A stretch of 56,130 nt of DNA from Methanosarcina sp. (lineage in GTDB: Archaea; Halobacteriota; Methanosarcinia; Methanosarcinales; Methanosarcinaceae), in the NCBI GenBank assembly GCA_003164755.1, contig PLUB01000040.1:1-56130 (forward strand). Reading direction: 5' to 3'. Positions 20,125-29,490 of this stretch are shown here, in pieces; within the stretch, counting starts at the first letter, position 1; the number at the start of each line of letters is the position of its first letter. The translations under genes and the position numbers were made by a program. The notes beneath the pieces are model-generated. The model was not told the origin of the DNA. It did no database searches and saw nothing but the letters and a program-made list of their open reading frames with translations.

Positions 20125-20302
20125 CCTACAGGATTCGCATGCTTGGAGCGACAAAGGCATAGTTCTAATTATTTTAAATCAACCCATTGAAGCAATACAA
20201 GCATAAGAAAAAGCAGTTGAAATTAACCAAAAGTATTCAAGTGCTTGGTACAATAGTACATATATTTGTTCTCTCCTCAACAACAATGATCAATCAGTTC
20301 TT
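20125..20302 (+). pseudogene. TPR gene remnant cut off by an inverted repeat
   Basis: The frame reads DSHAWSDKGIVLI, IEAIQA, a TAA where Tyr is expected, then EKAVEINQKYSSAWYNSTYI and NNNDQSVL. This matches one and a half TPR units and parallels the remnant at 10824 (YSLINNQDQSIL). In that remnant the protein continues NLNKAIEL, whereas here TPR similarity stops exactly where the 91-bp inverted repeat begins. Confidence 0.65.
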
Positions 20303-20393
20303 AGAGGATTTCAATAAATTCCTACATTTTGTTATCTGCTTATATATAGTATCTAAATGGTCCGTGTAAATCATAGGTTTCTTGAAATTCTCT
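20303..20393. repeat. 91-bp inverted repeat family, abutting a truncated TPR gene
   Basis: Starts AGAGGATTTCAATAAATTCC and ends AGGTTTCTTGAAATTCTCT, exactly 91 bp. Its left end joins the TPR reading frame at 20302, which suggests insertion into, or recombination at, that gene. Confidence 0.75.
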
Positions 20394-20578
20394 AAGATCT
20401 TTAGACTTATTTTAGTAAGTAGTCTTATTTTAGTAAATAATAATTACATTTTTTTTTGAAAATTCAGTGTATCAATCCCATTCATGGAACTCAAGTATTA
20501 CCTTCTCCTAGATACAGACTTATTATTGGATTTCCTCTAAATTGTGAGAGTCACTTGTAAGGAAATTTTTATACAGGT

Positions 20579-21142
20579 TCAGGTCTTTTTATCAATATTG
20601 ATAACCCATTTCAGAAACTTATCAATGGCCATTCGACGGTGTGAAACCTTGTTCTTCTCTTCATATCTCAGTTCCCCGAAAGTAATGCCCTGATACTCAA
20701 AAATAGGGTCGTATCCAAAACCGCCTATGCCTCGCTCTTCATGCGCTATTTTCCCTTTCACAACGCCTGAAAAAACAAGAGGCTCTTTCCCAGGTTCGCA
20801 GTATCCAATTACTGTCTTAAAGTAAGCTGTTCTGTCTTCTTCTGTTTCCATTAGTTTGAGCACTTTCAGGTTTCCGAGTCTATTTTCCACAAAGCGAGAA
20901 TATGGGCCTGGAAAGCCATTTAAGACTTTTAGGAATATTCCTGAATCATCAACCATTACAGGCATATTTAGTTTATTTGCAGCATGTTGCGCTCCATAGG
21001 CTGCAATAGGTTCAAGTTCGTCTTCCTGAAGTTCAGGATAGCCGTTTTTGTCCTGAATTACTTCAACTCCACAAGTTTTGAGAATGTCCCTTACCTCTAC
21101 AAACTTGTCCTGATTTCCCGTAACAAAAACGATCTTATGCAT
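20579..21142 (-). CDS. XTP/dITP pyrophosphatase (Ham1/RdgB family)
   Basis: This enzyme hydrolyses non-canonical purine nucleoside triphosphates to monophosphates and so keeps them out of nucleic acids. With the ATG at 21142 the protein has 187 residues and starts MHKIVFVTGNQDKFVEV, the family N-terminus with T/SxNxxK. It also carries VDDSGIFLKVLNGFPGPYS, FGYDPIF and SHRRMAIDKF. A start 14 codons earlier (21184) would lie deep in the upstream gene and add non-conserved residues. It overlaps the kae1-bud32 stop by eight bases; this gene pair is conserved in archaea and is probably one operon. Confidence 0.93.
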   Translation of the reverse strand: MHKIVFVTGNQDKFVEVRDILKTCGVEVIQDKNGYPELQEDELEPIAAYGAQHAANKLNMPVMVDDSGIFLKVLNGFPGPYSRFVENRLGNLKVLKLMETEEDRTAYFKTVIGYCEPGKEPLVFSGVVKGKIAHEERGIGGFGYDPIFEYQGITFGELRYEEKNKVSHRRMAIDKFLKWVINIDKKT

Positions 21143-22778
21143 AGCGAGCTCTCTTTTTAATCTCTCCAACTCGCTTGAGTACATCCTCTGAATCTATAAA
21201 AGTACTTTGGTACCCTTTTTTGAATGCTTCGATAAGAACTATGTGGTCGCTGTGTGTGCTCTCAAAGGTCTGAAAAAGCACATGGACATCCACCCCCCTG
21301 GCTTCCAGGCCTTTATCGAAATAAGCGAGTCCAAAGTCCAGAAGATAAAGCTTCTTACCTGCAAGCATGAGATTTGAGGTGGTTAGGTCTCCGTGTACTA
21401 TACCTGAACTATGAAGTTTTCCGATAAGTTTTCCTACGTTTTTAGATATTTCAGGATTGATAAGATATTTTATGGGAACTCCTTCTATGTACTGCATTTT
21501 GAGTTTGAAATCTTCTACATCATAGATGATAGGTGTCGGAATCCCACAGCTTCGGGCTTCAGACATTAATTTAGCTTCATTACGGTTTCTTTCCTTCCTA
21601 ATAATTTCGTCGATCTCTTTATGTCTGTAAACCTTCGGAATCCTTTCTTTAACAAGCACTTTTTTTCCTTCAGGTCCTTCTTCCAGATATACAATAGCTT
21701 CAGCTCCGTTTTCTAGCATTTCTCCTGGGGGAATTCTGAAGAAAGCTTCAAAGGAAATTTCAGGGATTTTTTTCATTTCTTCTTCTCTAATCCATATAAT
21801 ATTTACATCGTCAGTCCTGAAATTCGGGTTTACACGAGAGTTTTCAAGGGTGAGAGTATTTCCTGACTTATACATCAGAAGACCTGTATATGCGATCATG
21901 GTTCCATTATCTCCCATGAAACATTTTTCTGGCACATAAAATTTTGCGCCTCTTGCCTTGCACATTTCGTTTAACATCTCTCGAAGCCTTGTATTTGCTC
22001 CGACTCCTCCTGCCAGAAGCACTTCTTTTTTTCCTGTATGAGCAAGAGCACGCTCTACAACTTCCACAACCATTGCGAAAGCAGTTTCCTGATAAGAATA
22101 GCAGACATCTTCAAGGGGAGTTGTTTTTAGGGCCTCACTGGAAGCCGTTGAGAGTCCGGAAAAGGAAAGGTCCATTCCCTTTACAACATAAGGGAGAGGA
22201 ATATATTTTTTTGCGTTTCTTGCGTATGCCTCAATCTTTGGCCCTCCAGGATGCTGCAAGCCAGCTCCTCGTGCAAATTTATCAAGGGCATTCCCAAGTC
22301 CTATATCCAAAGTCTCTCCAAAAATTCTGTACCTTCCTCCCATAAAGGAGATAACCTGCGAATTGGCTCCGCTTACATAGAGAATAACAGGATCTTTTGT
22401 CAGCGTTTTCCAGATACCTATTTCTATGTGGGCGATGCAGTGGTTAACCCCTATCAAGGGAACTCCAAGGGAAAGGGAAAGCATTCTGGCTGCTGTTGCA
22501 ACCGTTCTCAAACAGGGGCCCAGTCCAGGTCCTTGTGAAAAAGCTATCCCGTCAATATACGAAGTCTCGACTCCTTTTTCTTTTGCCTTTGTAAGGAGTC
22601 TTTTGATTACACTGGCTGCATATTTTGCATGGTGCTGAGCGGCTTCTCGGGGGTGTATTCCTCCGATTTCGGGTTTATATGTCTCTGTAACCTCGGCAAT
22701 AATCTCGGTCTCGTTTACGATTGCTGCACTAAGGTTCCAGGCAGTGCCTTCGATTCCAAGAATAAAAGTGTTTTTCAA
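21135..22778 (-). CDS. kae1-bud32: Kae1-Bud32 fusion, tRNA t6A-synthesis KEOPS subunit
   Basis: The 547-residue protein joins the two central KEOPS subunits. Kae1 (about residues 1-325) transfers threonylcarbamoyl to A37 of ANN-decoding tRNAs; it has the metal-ligand pair in NHCIAHIEIG, HPGGPKIE, and AGGVGANTRLREM. The Bud32 kinase (about 340-547) has KVLVKERIPKVYRHKEID, the catalytic loop VHGDLTTSNLML and the metal-binding DFGLAYFDK. Such fusions are known in methanogens and halophiles. The start ATG at 22778 gives MKNTFILGIEGTAWNLS, the family N-terminus. The XTP pyrophosphatase follows with an eight-base overlap. Confidence 0.96.
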   Translation of the reverse strand: MKNTFILGIEGTAWNLSAAIVNETEIIAEVTETYKPEIGGIHPREAAQHHAKYAASVIKRLLTKAKEKGVETSYIDGIAFSQGPGLGPCLRTVATAARMLSLSLGVPLIGVNHCIAHIEIGIWKTLTKDPVILYVSGANSQVISFMGGRYRIFGETLDIGLGNALDKFARGAGLQHPGGPKIEAYARNAKKYIPLPYVVKGMDLSFSGLSTASSEALKTTPLEDVCYSYQETAFAMVVEVVERALAHTGKKEVLLAGGVGANTRLREMLNEMCKARGAKFYVPEKCFMGDNGTMIAYTGLLMYKSGNTLTLENSRVNPNFRTDDVNIIWIREEEMKKIPEISFEAFFRIPPGEMLENGAEAIVYLEEGPEGKKVLVKERIPKVYRHKEIDEIIRKERNRNEAKLMSEARSCGIPTPIIYDVEDFKLKMQYIEGVPIKYLINPEISKNVGKLIGKLHSSGIVHGDLTTSNLMLAGKKLYLLDFGLAYFDKGLEARGVDVHVLFQTFESTHSDHIVLIEAFKKGYQSTFIDSEDVLKRVGEIKKRARYA

Positions 22779-23052
22779 GGCTTATGGTCTCCTTTAAGTC
22801 CTTTTCCTCAGCTTTTTGTCACTGCCTTCGATAATACTGGATAGAACTTATATACATTTGCTTTTCTGACATCATTGAAGAAATTTTGATTTTTTTCACG
22901 GCTTTAAAATTTCCAAATTCTTCCAGACTTTCTTCTGTGGGGTATGGGAAAAAACAGGCTTTTTTCAATCTTTTTCTTAAATTCATAAAAAAGAGATCCG
23001 AAATGTCAAAATTTTGAGATGGAGGAGTCAGAAACTTATATTATGTTTTATT
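22779..23052. other. Spacer upstream of kae1-bud32
   Basis: Presumably holds the promoter of the minus-strand operon. No gene is seen. Confidence 0.35.
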
Positions 23053-23460
23053 TTAGATGTGATCCTCATTTGTTTTCTTGGCTCTCAATATCCTTTTTAC
23101 AACATCAAAAGTTAAAGAATCAATTGTAGATATGAACTTAGATAAAGTCAATAATGTAGGAAGCTTCTTTTTCCGTTAGGGAAATTCTAATCTTAATTGC
23201 TTCGATGTATATCCTTTTATTTTTGATACCACTGAATAGACTACTATTTTTGGATCTGCATTTAATAGCAAATACACAAGAACCGGGATTATCTCCATGT
23301 CAAGAATTTCATAACAAATTCTTCTTGTGTTTCTAAGATAAGTTATTTGAGTCTTATAGTTATCTTGCCTGTAAATAATGATTTTTTGTATTTTGGACCA
23401 CAGATTACATGTACTGGCAACTATACACTAAAGGTTTATTATTCTTATATTTTTTTGCGA
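23053..23460 (-). pseudogene. tnpA: IS200/IS605-family TnpA (Y1 transposase) remnant
   Basis: Three frames read together give an IS200-type transposase. The first gives LPVHVICGPKYKKSLFTGK; the second gives EILDMEIIPVLVYLLLNADP and IKGYTSKQLRLEFP. The third gives LPTLLTLSKFISTIDSLTFD, then VVKRILRAKKTNEDHI to a stop at 23053. The usual metal-binding His-x-His (DHVHLL) reads VLVYLL, and the position of the catalytic tyrosine in the VVKRYI helix has Ile. The transposase is therefore dead even apart from its frameshifts and a TAA. No TnpB and no clear element ends are visible. Confidence 0.75.
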
Positions 23461-23837
23461 ATATATCTCAAGCTCAATTCTCACGGTATCCATTTTATAT
23501 AAACTAGTTCATTCTCAAACCCAAACTTTACTTCACAAACTGAAGCTATACTTTAAAACATCAGTGGTTTTCATAAATATAGTATAAGCTAAACAAATAA
23601 CAATACTTTGAAAGCCAGTTAACTTTGTTGATATTTACAATAAGGTACTTTTTATCTTATATTGATAAAAATTCTAGGCCTCCAAGTAATCATAAAATCC
23701 AGTTATCAGATTTTCTTTTAAAGGTAATTTACTATCATTTTAGAGACTTTCAACTTCATAATACTTCTCAAAATACTTCAGTTTAAAGAAAAACTCATGA
23801 AATTAGGGCTTTAACAATTCGAGTTTTCCACATTAGT
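23461..23837. other. AT-rich spacer beside the tnpA remnant
   Basis: Nothing recognisable; it may include decayed flanks of the IS element. Confidence 0.35.
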
Positions 23838-24070
23838 TCAGAGAGTTCTAGGTTTGCAGCTGTCTCTACGGTCTTTAACAGAATCAGCTTTCTCACTATA
23901 TTTTGGGTCTGATTGGAGTAGATCTTCTTCCATTACAAGGTTTAAAAATAAGTTAATTGGATGACTAATTCCACCTTTCTGATAGGCATGATCATCTTCT
24001 ATAAACTAGATAATATTAATAATTGACTCTGTACCTTTTTTTGTGTTGAGGTAAAAAGGATACAGAGCCG
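23838..24070 (-). pseudogene. Unidentified coding remnant
   Basis: The minus strand reads YPFYLNTKKGTESIINII, a TAG, then FIEDDHAYQKGGISHPINLF and VMEEDLLQSDPKYSEKADSV to a TGA at 23838. It is coherent protein-like sequence with no start and one internal stop. The family is not recognised; upstream of it the frame closes immediately. Confidence 0.4.
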
Positions 24071-24321
24071 ATCATATATCACAGAACTTTCGGTACACTA
24101 CATGCAATAGGTTTTTGCGTAACTTCTGTCACTGTTTGTTATATTATGGAATTTTGTTTTCGTATTATTTGTTACTGTAAGCGACACTGTGTAATTTCAG
24201 GTTGCTGAATAATGATGCTTTGGGTTCTGGATTGTTGAGTATGTTCTGTTTACAAAGTCCTAATAAGTGAAATTGGTGATCCTATATTTTTGTCAGTGAA
24301 CACAACATCAAGTGGTATATT

Positions 24322-25935
24322 TCAGGAGGTAGATGTTGCAAAAAACTCAGTAACTTTCGATGTATTCCCAGTTTTCGTGAAAGCCTTGATACATACATTT
24401 GTATTTAAGTAACCGGAATCTGTTGTTATATCTGTCCAAGTATTTCCATTTGAACTGATAAAACTCTCCCCGGAATTTGCTTTTGCTTTACTACTATATC
24501 CCGAGATCGGTGTTTCTATTGCAATCGGGTAATTGTATTTAGAGTTTGTAAGTTTCAAGACTACGGAAAATTTATGGTCAGCTTTGAGTTGAATTCCAGA
24601 ACTTAGATTAACTGTGTGGTAGCCTGACATGGAGATTAAACCACTCTGGGTAAGAACTGGATCAGCTTGACTAATGGGTGTGGAACTTGGATTAGTGTAA
24701 ATGTATATTTTGTAGTTGCAGTTTAAGTCTGTTGTATAGAAACTTACTGCTTCGAGGACTTCGTTAGATTTTGCAGTAAAGATGTTTGCACACCAACCAT
24801 TTTGGCTGCCATATCCAAAGTTACCTGTCCACCCGAGAGGGTCGTATTGATAGATGTTTGTATAATCATTAGAATTTTCAGCCGTGAAAACCCCATTATT
24901 AGAGCTTCCTATAGAGGAATCATAATAGGAAACATAGAAATATCCATTATCACCCCACTGAGGACCCCAACTATTTTTCACGATAAATGCTCCATTTCCT
25001 GGCGGAACCTGGGAAAAATTAGTCTTATCAAAAGAGTCATCCCAGCCCACAATAGCCACTGCGTGGTTAGGGCTTGAGGTCCCTTTATAGTAATAATTGT
25101 GCTTGGTTGAGGAATAAGATGTGGGATTATAGTACAATGTGGTCCATACAGCTCCATAGTTCTGAACTGCCGATTTTATTTCTGTATTGTCCAGAGAACC
25201 GTGCCTACCTGGAAGGAAAAGTACATTTTGTACATGTTTCTGTAAAGGAAGGCCGAGCTCGCTGGGCGAATAGGTTGATGAATCACGATAAGGATCATTG
25301 CTTCCGGAGATAGGTCCACTCCAGCGAGTCAGGTAAGCAGTTGACATAAACATGTTTCCCCCTTCATTTAAATCAAATCCTTCCGGATAAGCAGGAGAAA
25401 GCAAATTTTTTAAATTATTTTCCGAAAAGTCCCAGTGTTCTATCGGCATTAAGTATGATTCAAGAGACGCATAGGTTGCAAATGCCCAACAATTCCCTGC
25501 ATTACCCTGATCTTTCACATGCGTAATTCTGTTTAGTTCCCTCAGGTCATAGTGAGTCGGAGTAGATGTATTTGCTCCAGAAATACTACTAAGTAGAAGA
25601 TGACGATGAGTGCTTAGATGACGAAGATCCACAGGTGCCGGGATGAATCCTGTTCTATATTCATCTAGGGAATAAAAATTCTCTGGATTAGAAACTATGT
25701 TCCTTTGATATTTGACAAACTCAGGGTTTTCTGGTGCAAATTCAAGCTTTGGAGAAAATTCAGTATGATTTACGATATTTTTCTTAATTTCAAATGATTT
25801 GTTATCGGCTAAAAATCCTGTATATGCCATTGCTATCGATGAGCCTATAACTAAAAATAAAATAAATATTCCAATAATTATTAGCTGTCGTGTTTTCATA
25901 TTTACAAGGTTTTTTATATCAAAATATTTTTTCAT
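24322..25935 (-). CDS. Secreted or membrane-anchored papain-like (C1) cysteine protease
   Basis: The 537-residue protein has an N-terminal hydrophobic helix at residues 17-38 (signal peptide or anchor). A propeptide-like region follows, then a C1 peptidase domain. The oxyanion Gln and nucleophile are in KDQGNAGNCWAFATYASLES (Cys149), the catalytic His in NHAVAIVGWDD (His291) and the Asn in VKNSWGPQWGDNG (Asn321). The C-terminal ~190 residues are beta-rich, as in C1 proteases with a lectin-like domain. The first ATG at 25935 has AGGGGG eight bases upstream and is preferred over Met13. It probably degrades extracellular protein or remodels the surface. It stands alone. Confidence 0.88.
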   Translation of the reverse strand: MKKYFDIKNLVNMKTRQLIIIGIFILFLVIGSSIAMAYTGFLADNKSFEIKKNIVNHTEFSPKLEFAPENPEFVKYQRNIVSNPENFYSLDEYRTGFIPAPVDLRHLSTHRHLLLSSISGANTSTPTHYDLRELNRITHVKDQGNAGNCWAFATYASLESYLMPIEHWDFSENNLKNLLSPAYPEGFDLNEGGNMFMSTAYLTRWSGPISGSNDPYRDSSTYSPSELGLPLQKHVQNVLFLPGRHGSLDNTEIKSAVQNYGAVWTTLYYNPTSYSSTKHNYYYKGTSSPNHAVAIVGWDDSFDKTNFSQVPPGNGAFIVKNSWGPQWGDNGYFYVSYYDSSIGSSNNGVFTAENSNDYTNIYQYDPLGWTGNFGYGSQNGWCANIFTAKSNEVLEAVSFYTTDLNCNYKIYIYTNPSSTPISQADPVLTQSGLISMSGYHTVNLSSGIQLKADHKFSVVLKLTNSKYNYPIAIETPISGYSSKAKANSGESFISSNGNTWTDITTDSGYLNTNVCIKAFTKTGNTSKVTEFFATSTS

Positions 25936-26360
25936 TTTAATTTCCCCCTTATTTTATACTTTCTTCTTGTTTGTGAGTTATGGATCGAATTTAAAAAAAG
26001 AGCATAAATACTATGTGTAAACAAATTTAATAAAACGTTTTTATTCATTTTTGTAATAAATTCATAAACCCATAACCTTTCTCTAACTTGATTCATTCCC
26101 TAATTTCATATTCTGTAAACAGTGATAGCAACCTCTTACAACTGTTAGATCCTTTAGTTTGAGGAGGCCTGTTTAAATAATATTGCTTACAGTTTAGTTT
26201 AATAGGAACCAACTAACTCCTAAATATCAATGTTACTATTATGTTAAATATATATGATTATATTTAGAGCTATTCGAGGATATGTTTGTTATATTTGCAT
26301 ATTATTCTGGATAGTAGTATCAAAAAATAATTGCTTAAATTGCTCATTTTGTATTAATTA
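25936..26360. other. Spacer upstream of the protease
   Basis: AT-rich, no coding region seen; presumably contains the protease promoter. Confidence 0.35.
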
Positions 26361-26474
26361 GGACTGACGTAGTTTAATTGAAAAATCAATAGCATTGGAC
26401 GTTCAACTATCTAAAATAGAAGTTGAAACTACAATGTCTAACATACTTGATTTCTATGTTAAGTGTGTAAGTCC
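26361..26474 (-). repeat. 115-bp inverted-repeat element, copy A
   Basis: Begins GGACTGACGTAGTTTAA and ends TTAAGTGTGTAAGTCC, flanked on the left by TTA. It aligns along its length with copy C (38221-38335) and the reverse complement of copy B (33697-33811), sharing GAAAAATCA.TA.CATT and TTCAACT blocks. It has no coding capacity. Confidence 0.75.
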
Positions 26475-26496
26475 CATTTGAGCAAGCAAATTAGAA

Positions 26497-26566
26497 TAAT
26501 CTGGTTTGAACGGCCATTTAATTTAGAAAGAATAATGTAAAATCCTTTGCAATGTAAACCAGATTA
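26497..26566. repeat. 11-bp perfect inverted repeat pair
   Basis: TAATCTGGTTT (26497-26507) and its exact complement AAACCAGATTA (26556-26566) flank 48 bases. This could be a hairpin or the ends of a tiny decayed element. Confidence 0.4.
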
Positions 26567-26692
26567 ATTTCTTAGCTTACGACAGTTTCATAAAAATCAT
26601 TAAACAGGCAAAAATGGCAGATTTAGGAAGCTGTTTCCCCTCTGGTGAAATTGATGATTCTTTACTCTGAGCACCTATTTAGATAGGAAAGT

Positions 26693-27479
26693 TTGGAATT
26701 ACGATTTTGTGAGGAATTAGCGGAATATGTGCCCTTGAAGAAAACTAAATTAAAATTGAAACGAACCCTATTTCTAGAATTATGGAGTACAAACAATATC
26801 AGAAATGCGAGACGAGCAGGTGTTCAGGCTTACTGTAATCTATGCAATGTAGCGAATCAGGATTTTGCAGCAAGTTGGGGATTTGCAGTCGTAGTTGAAA
26901 CAAACCGCGAACTCCTTATTTTCGATACTGGATGGGATGGAACCCTTCTTCTCAACATATGAAGAAACTTAATATTTATCCAAACGATATAAAAAGACTT
27001 GTTCTTTCTCACCAGCATTGGGATCATATAGGCGGCCTTCCTGAGATTCTTCAGGCAAATCCCGAAATTAAGGTCTATGTCCTACGTCCTTTTCTAAAAA
27101 CTTGAAAACAGAAATTGAAAAAAGAGCTACTCTTATTGAAATAAAAGAATATGTTGAAATCTCTAAGGGTGTTAGAAGTACAGGGGAACTTGGAGATAAA
27201 ATCAAAGAGCAGGGCCTGATTTTTGATACTGGAAACGGATGTTACGTGCTTACAGGCTGCGCTCATCCAGGCCTTGCCATAATCATGGATAACGCACTAG
27301 TTTACGAGAATATTAAGGGAATTTTAGGAGGGTTGCACGATAGTAGGGAGTTTGAGATACTTACAGGGCTGAAAATCATAGCATTAGGGCACTGTACTGG
27401 CCATAAAGAAAAACTAAAAGAGATATTTCCTTCGGAATTCATTGAAATCAAAGTTGGCTTATGCTTAGATTTGAAATGA
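26693..27479 (+). pseudogene. Metallo-beta-lactamase-fold hydrolase, frameshifted twice
   Basis: Three frames join to one MBL-fold protein. The first has VETNRELLIFDTGWDG. The second has VLSHQHWDHIGGLPEIL with the metal-binding HxHxDH. The third (from about 27102) has LTGCAHPGLAIIMDN, a GGLH motif and ALGHCTGH. The order resembles the archaeal MBL group that includes the ribofuranosylaminobenzene-phosphate synthase-like proteins; the substrate is unknown. Frameshifts lie near 26955 and 27100, and the N-terminal codons are not the expected ones. All metal ligands seem to be encoded, so damage may be recent. Confidence 0.75.
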
Positions 27480-27818
27480 ATAGACATTAAATCAAAAGTT
27501 CTATTTTTGCCCTTGATATGTTTTTGCACTAATATTTTGGTAGTCCTATATAATTTGGTTGATGATATTTCTGAAACTCTCTAATGCCGCCCAGTTTTTT
27601 TGTTCCCATTTCTGTGCGGCTAGAACAAAATATCAAATTTTAACTTCAAAGTATGCCTTCAAGCAAGTCAAAGCATACACAAAAAGGAAAAGGTATGAAA
27701 AGCCTGTTTTTCAATATAACTGTGAACTCTCTGCCCCGGAACCGGCGGGAAGTCAGAAAAGATAGCAAATTTGCCAGAATGAAGAAACTATGTTATAATC
27801 CTTCAACTTTTATCCCGC
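27480..27818. other. Spacer between convergent genes
   Basis: Frames of about 70-100 codons exist here, but one overlaps the Mrp gene antisense and none has support. Nothing else is seen. Confidence 0.4.
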
Positions 27819-28661
27819 TTATTTTTCCTCTAGGATTTTTTCTACAGCATTCACAACATACTCAAAGTTCTTCTGCCATTCCGTGTTGTGTTCAAGCAGT
27901 CCTCGGACAACTGTGCCCTTATCTTCCATTTCTGCGACTTTTGGCTCTATAGGAAGCCTGGCAAGGATTGGGATTTTGAAATCTTTTGAAGCTTTTTCGA
28001 CACCTCCAGTTCCGAAGACTTCTATGTACTTGCCGCAGTGAGGGCAGATCAAACCATGCATGTTGTCGACAAGACCTATAACAGGTACATTAAGTTTCTC
28101 CGAAAATTTGATTGATTTTCGGACACTAATAAGAGCTACGTCCTGAGGAGTTGTAACAAGTACTGAACCGTCACAATAAGGAATGAGCTGGGCAACACTC
28201 AATGGTTCATCTCCTGTTCCCGGAGGCAAATCTATAATCAGGAAATCAAGTTTTCCCCAGAGAACATCTTCCAGAAACTGTTTAATTGCACCCATTTTTG
28301 CCGGCCCCCTCCATATGATAGGAGAATCTTTATTTTCGAGCAGAAAACCGATAGACATCACCGAAAGATTGGGAAGAACCTGAATTGGAAGTATACCTTC
28401 TTCATTAACACTTAGCTTTTCAGATTCTAACCCGAAAATTGTGGGAATAGTCGGGCCGTGGATATCACAGTCCAGAAGTCCCACTTTATATCCACGCAGA
28501 GTCAGCTCGGTAGCTAGATTTGCAGCAACTGTGCTTTTCCCTACTCCACCTTTCCCGCTCATTATCATAATTTTACGTTTGATGCGCCTGAGGTTTACTA
28601 CAATTTTTGGCTCATCGGGCTTTTTTGATAAGCTTTTCAGTAATTGAACTTGATCAGTCAT
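27819..28661 (-). CDS. Mrp/NBP35-family iron-sulfur carrier ATPase
   Basis: The 280-residue P-loop ATPase has the deviant Walker A IMSGKGGVGKSTVAANLA (about residues 32-49), the switch region LLDCDIHGPTIPTIFG, LDFLIIDLPPGTGDEPLS and, near the C-terminus, the CPHCG motif that holds the bridging Fe-S cluster between subunits. Family members carry and deliver Fe-S clusters in the cytosol. A DUF134 remnant lies just upstream; DUF134, NifX-like and Mrp genes commonly neighbour each other in methanogens, and an intact DUF134-NifX pair occurs 9 kb away. Confidence 0.93.
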   Translation of the reverse strand: MTDQVQLLKSLSKKPDEPKIVVNLRRIKRKIMIMSGKGGVGKSTVAANLATELTLRGYKVGLLDCDIHGPTIPTIFGLESEKLSVNEEGILPIQVLPNLSVMSIGFLLENKDSPIIWRGPAKMGAIKQFLEDVLWGKLDFLIIDLPPGTGDEPLSVAQLIPYCDGSVLVTTPQDVALISVRKSIKFSEKLNVPVIGLVDNMHGLICPHCGKYIEVFGTGGVEKASKDFKIPILARLPIEPKVAEMEDKGTVVRGLLEHNTEWQKNFEYVVNAVEKILEEK

Positions 28662-28742
28662 TTTTTATCGCCTGTTTAAAATTTCTGCTTTTTTCCCATA
28701 TATATCTCTTTAAAGCACAACGTCTTCATCAATGTCAGCACT

Positions 28743-28962
28743 TTAAGACTTGATTATAGTTGCTGCCCTATATTTTATTATTTTCTCTATGATAGAAAGA
28801 TCGACTTCAATTCTGGCAGCTTTCAGATCTTCCCAGAAAGATTTCCTTGATATTTCTATCCCCTGCAGCTTATCCTTCCTGTCTCAGTTCTTCGAAGTCC
28901 ACAATCCTCAGGGTTTCAATATCTTCTACTTTGAGGGATATTTTGTAAAATCTTCGGGGAAT
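28743..28962 (-). pseudogene. DUF134 protein fragment, nonsense and frameshift
   Basis: One frame reads SLKVEDIETLRIVDFEELRQ, then G and a TAA. A shifted frame continues GIEISRKSFWEDLKAARIEV and on to a TAA at 28743. It matches the middle of the intact DUF134 protein at 37214 (ENLEALRLCDLL..VSRKTLWNDLQKAREKV). The N-terminal part and the C-terminal VNGKAI segment are lost. DUF134 proteins have an HTH and are probably DNA-binding. Confidence 0.7.
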
Positions 28963-29039
28963 GATTAGCTATAGAAGTTCGAAGCTAGCTGAAAAAAACT
29001 CTAATTCCCCGAAGACTACACAGAATCCGACTAAATAAA

Positions 29040-29318
29040 TCACTTTGAAAACTCTTCATTTTTCTTATGCATTTCAAGCCAAAGAACAACTTTAGGCCAG
29101 AGAGATAGTGAAATTATCATTGTAATTATAAAAACAAAAATTGAACCTGCAACCATATCTACTTGAGTATAAGCCGCTCCTCCCCTGATTACATTGGTTG
29201 AAATAGCCCCAAAAAGAAAAAAAATTACAAGCACTATTGACGTAACAATGCTTGCTAAAAGCACTAACCTAGGCCTATTACTCTTATATACTGATTTTAC
29301 CATAGAATTCATCGTCAA
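29040..29318 (-). CDS. Small two-helix membrane protein
   Basis: The 92-residue protein has two hydrophobic stretches, about residues 17-40 (LVLLASIVTSIVLVIFFLFG) and 56-78 (MVAGSIFVFIITMIISLSLW), with a basic N-terminus and a charged C-terminal tail (EMHKKNEEFSK). The family is not recognised. It lies about 170 bases downstream of copA on the same strand and could belong with the copper genes. The exact start is uncertain because three Met codons occur in the first six residues. Confidence 0.55.
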   Translation of the reverse strand: MTMNSMVKSVYKSNRPRLVLLASIVTSIVLVIFFLFGAISTNVIRGGAAYTQVDMVAGSIFVFIITMIISLSLWPKVVLWLEMHKKNEEFSK

Positions 29319-29490
29319 TCTCTGGAATTTTAAAATTCTTCAAATGTAAATTTTAAATCTCTTCTCAGGGAAATAGACTCCTAAATCAAAAAATTTTGCC
29401 AGCAGTTATTACCATACTTATTTTCTGCTCTTCCTTCAAATATATGTCAAACAAGTTTAGATGAATAAATTTTATAACTATTTTAATAAT

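Noticed and set aside
21944..22345. 133-codon plus-strand frame over kae1-bud32
   Set aside because: Antisense to the intact Kae1 domain, Leu/Pro-rich shadow frame without any start signal.
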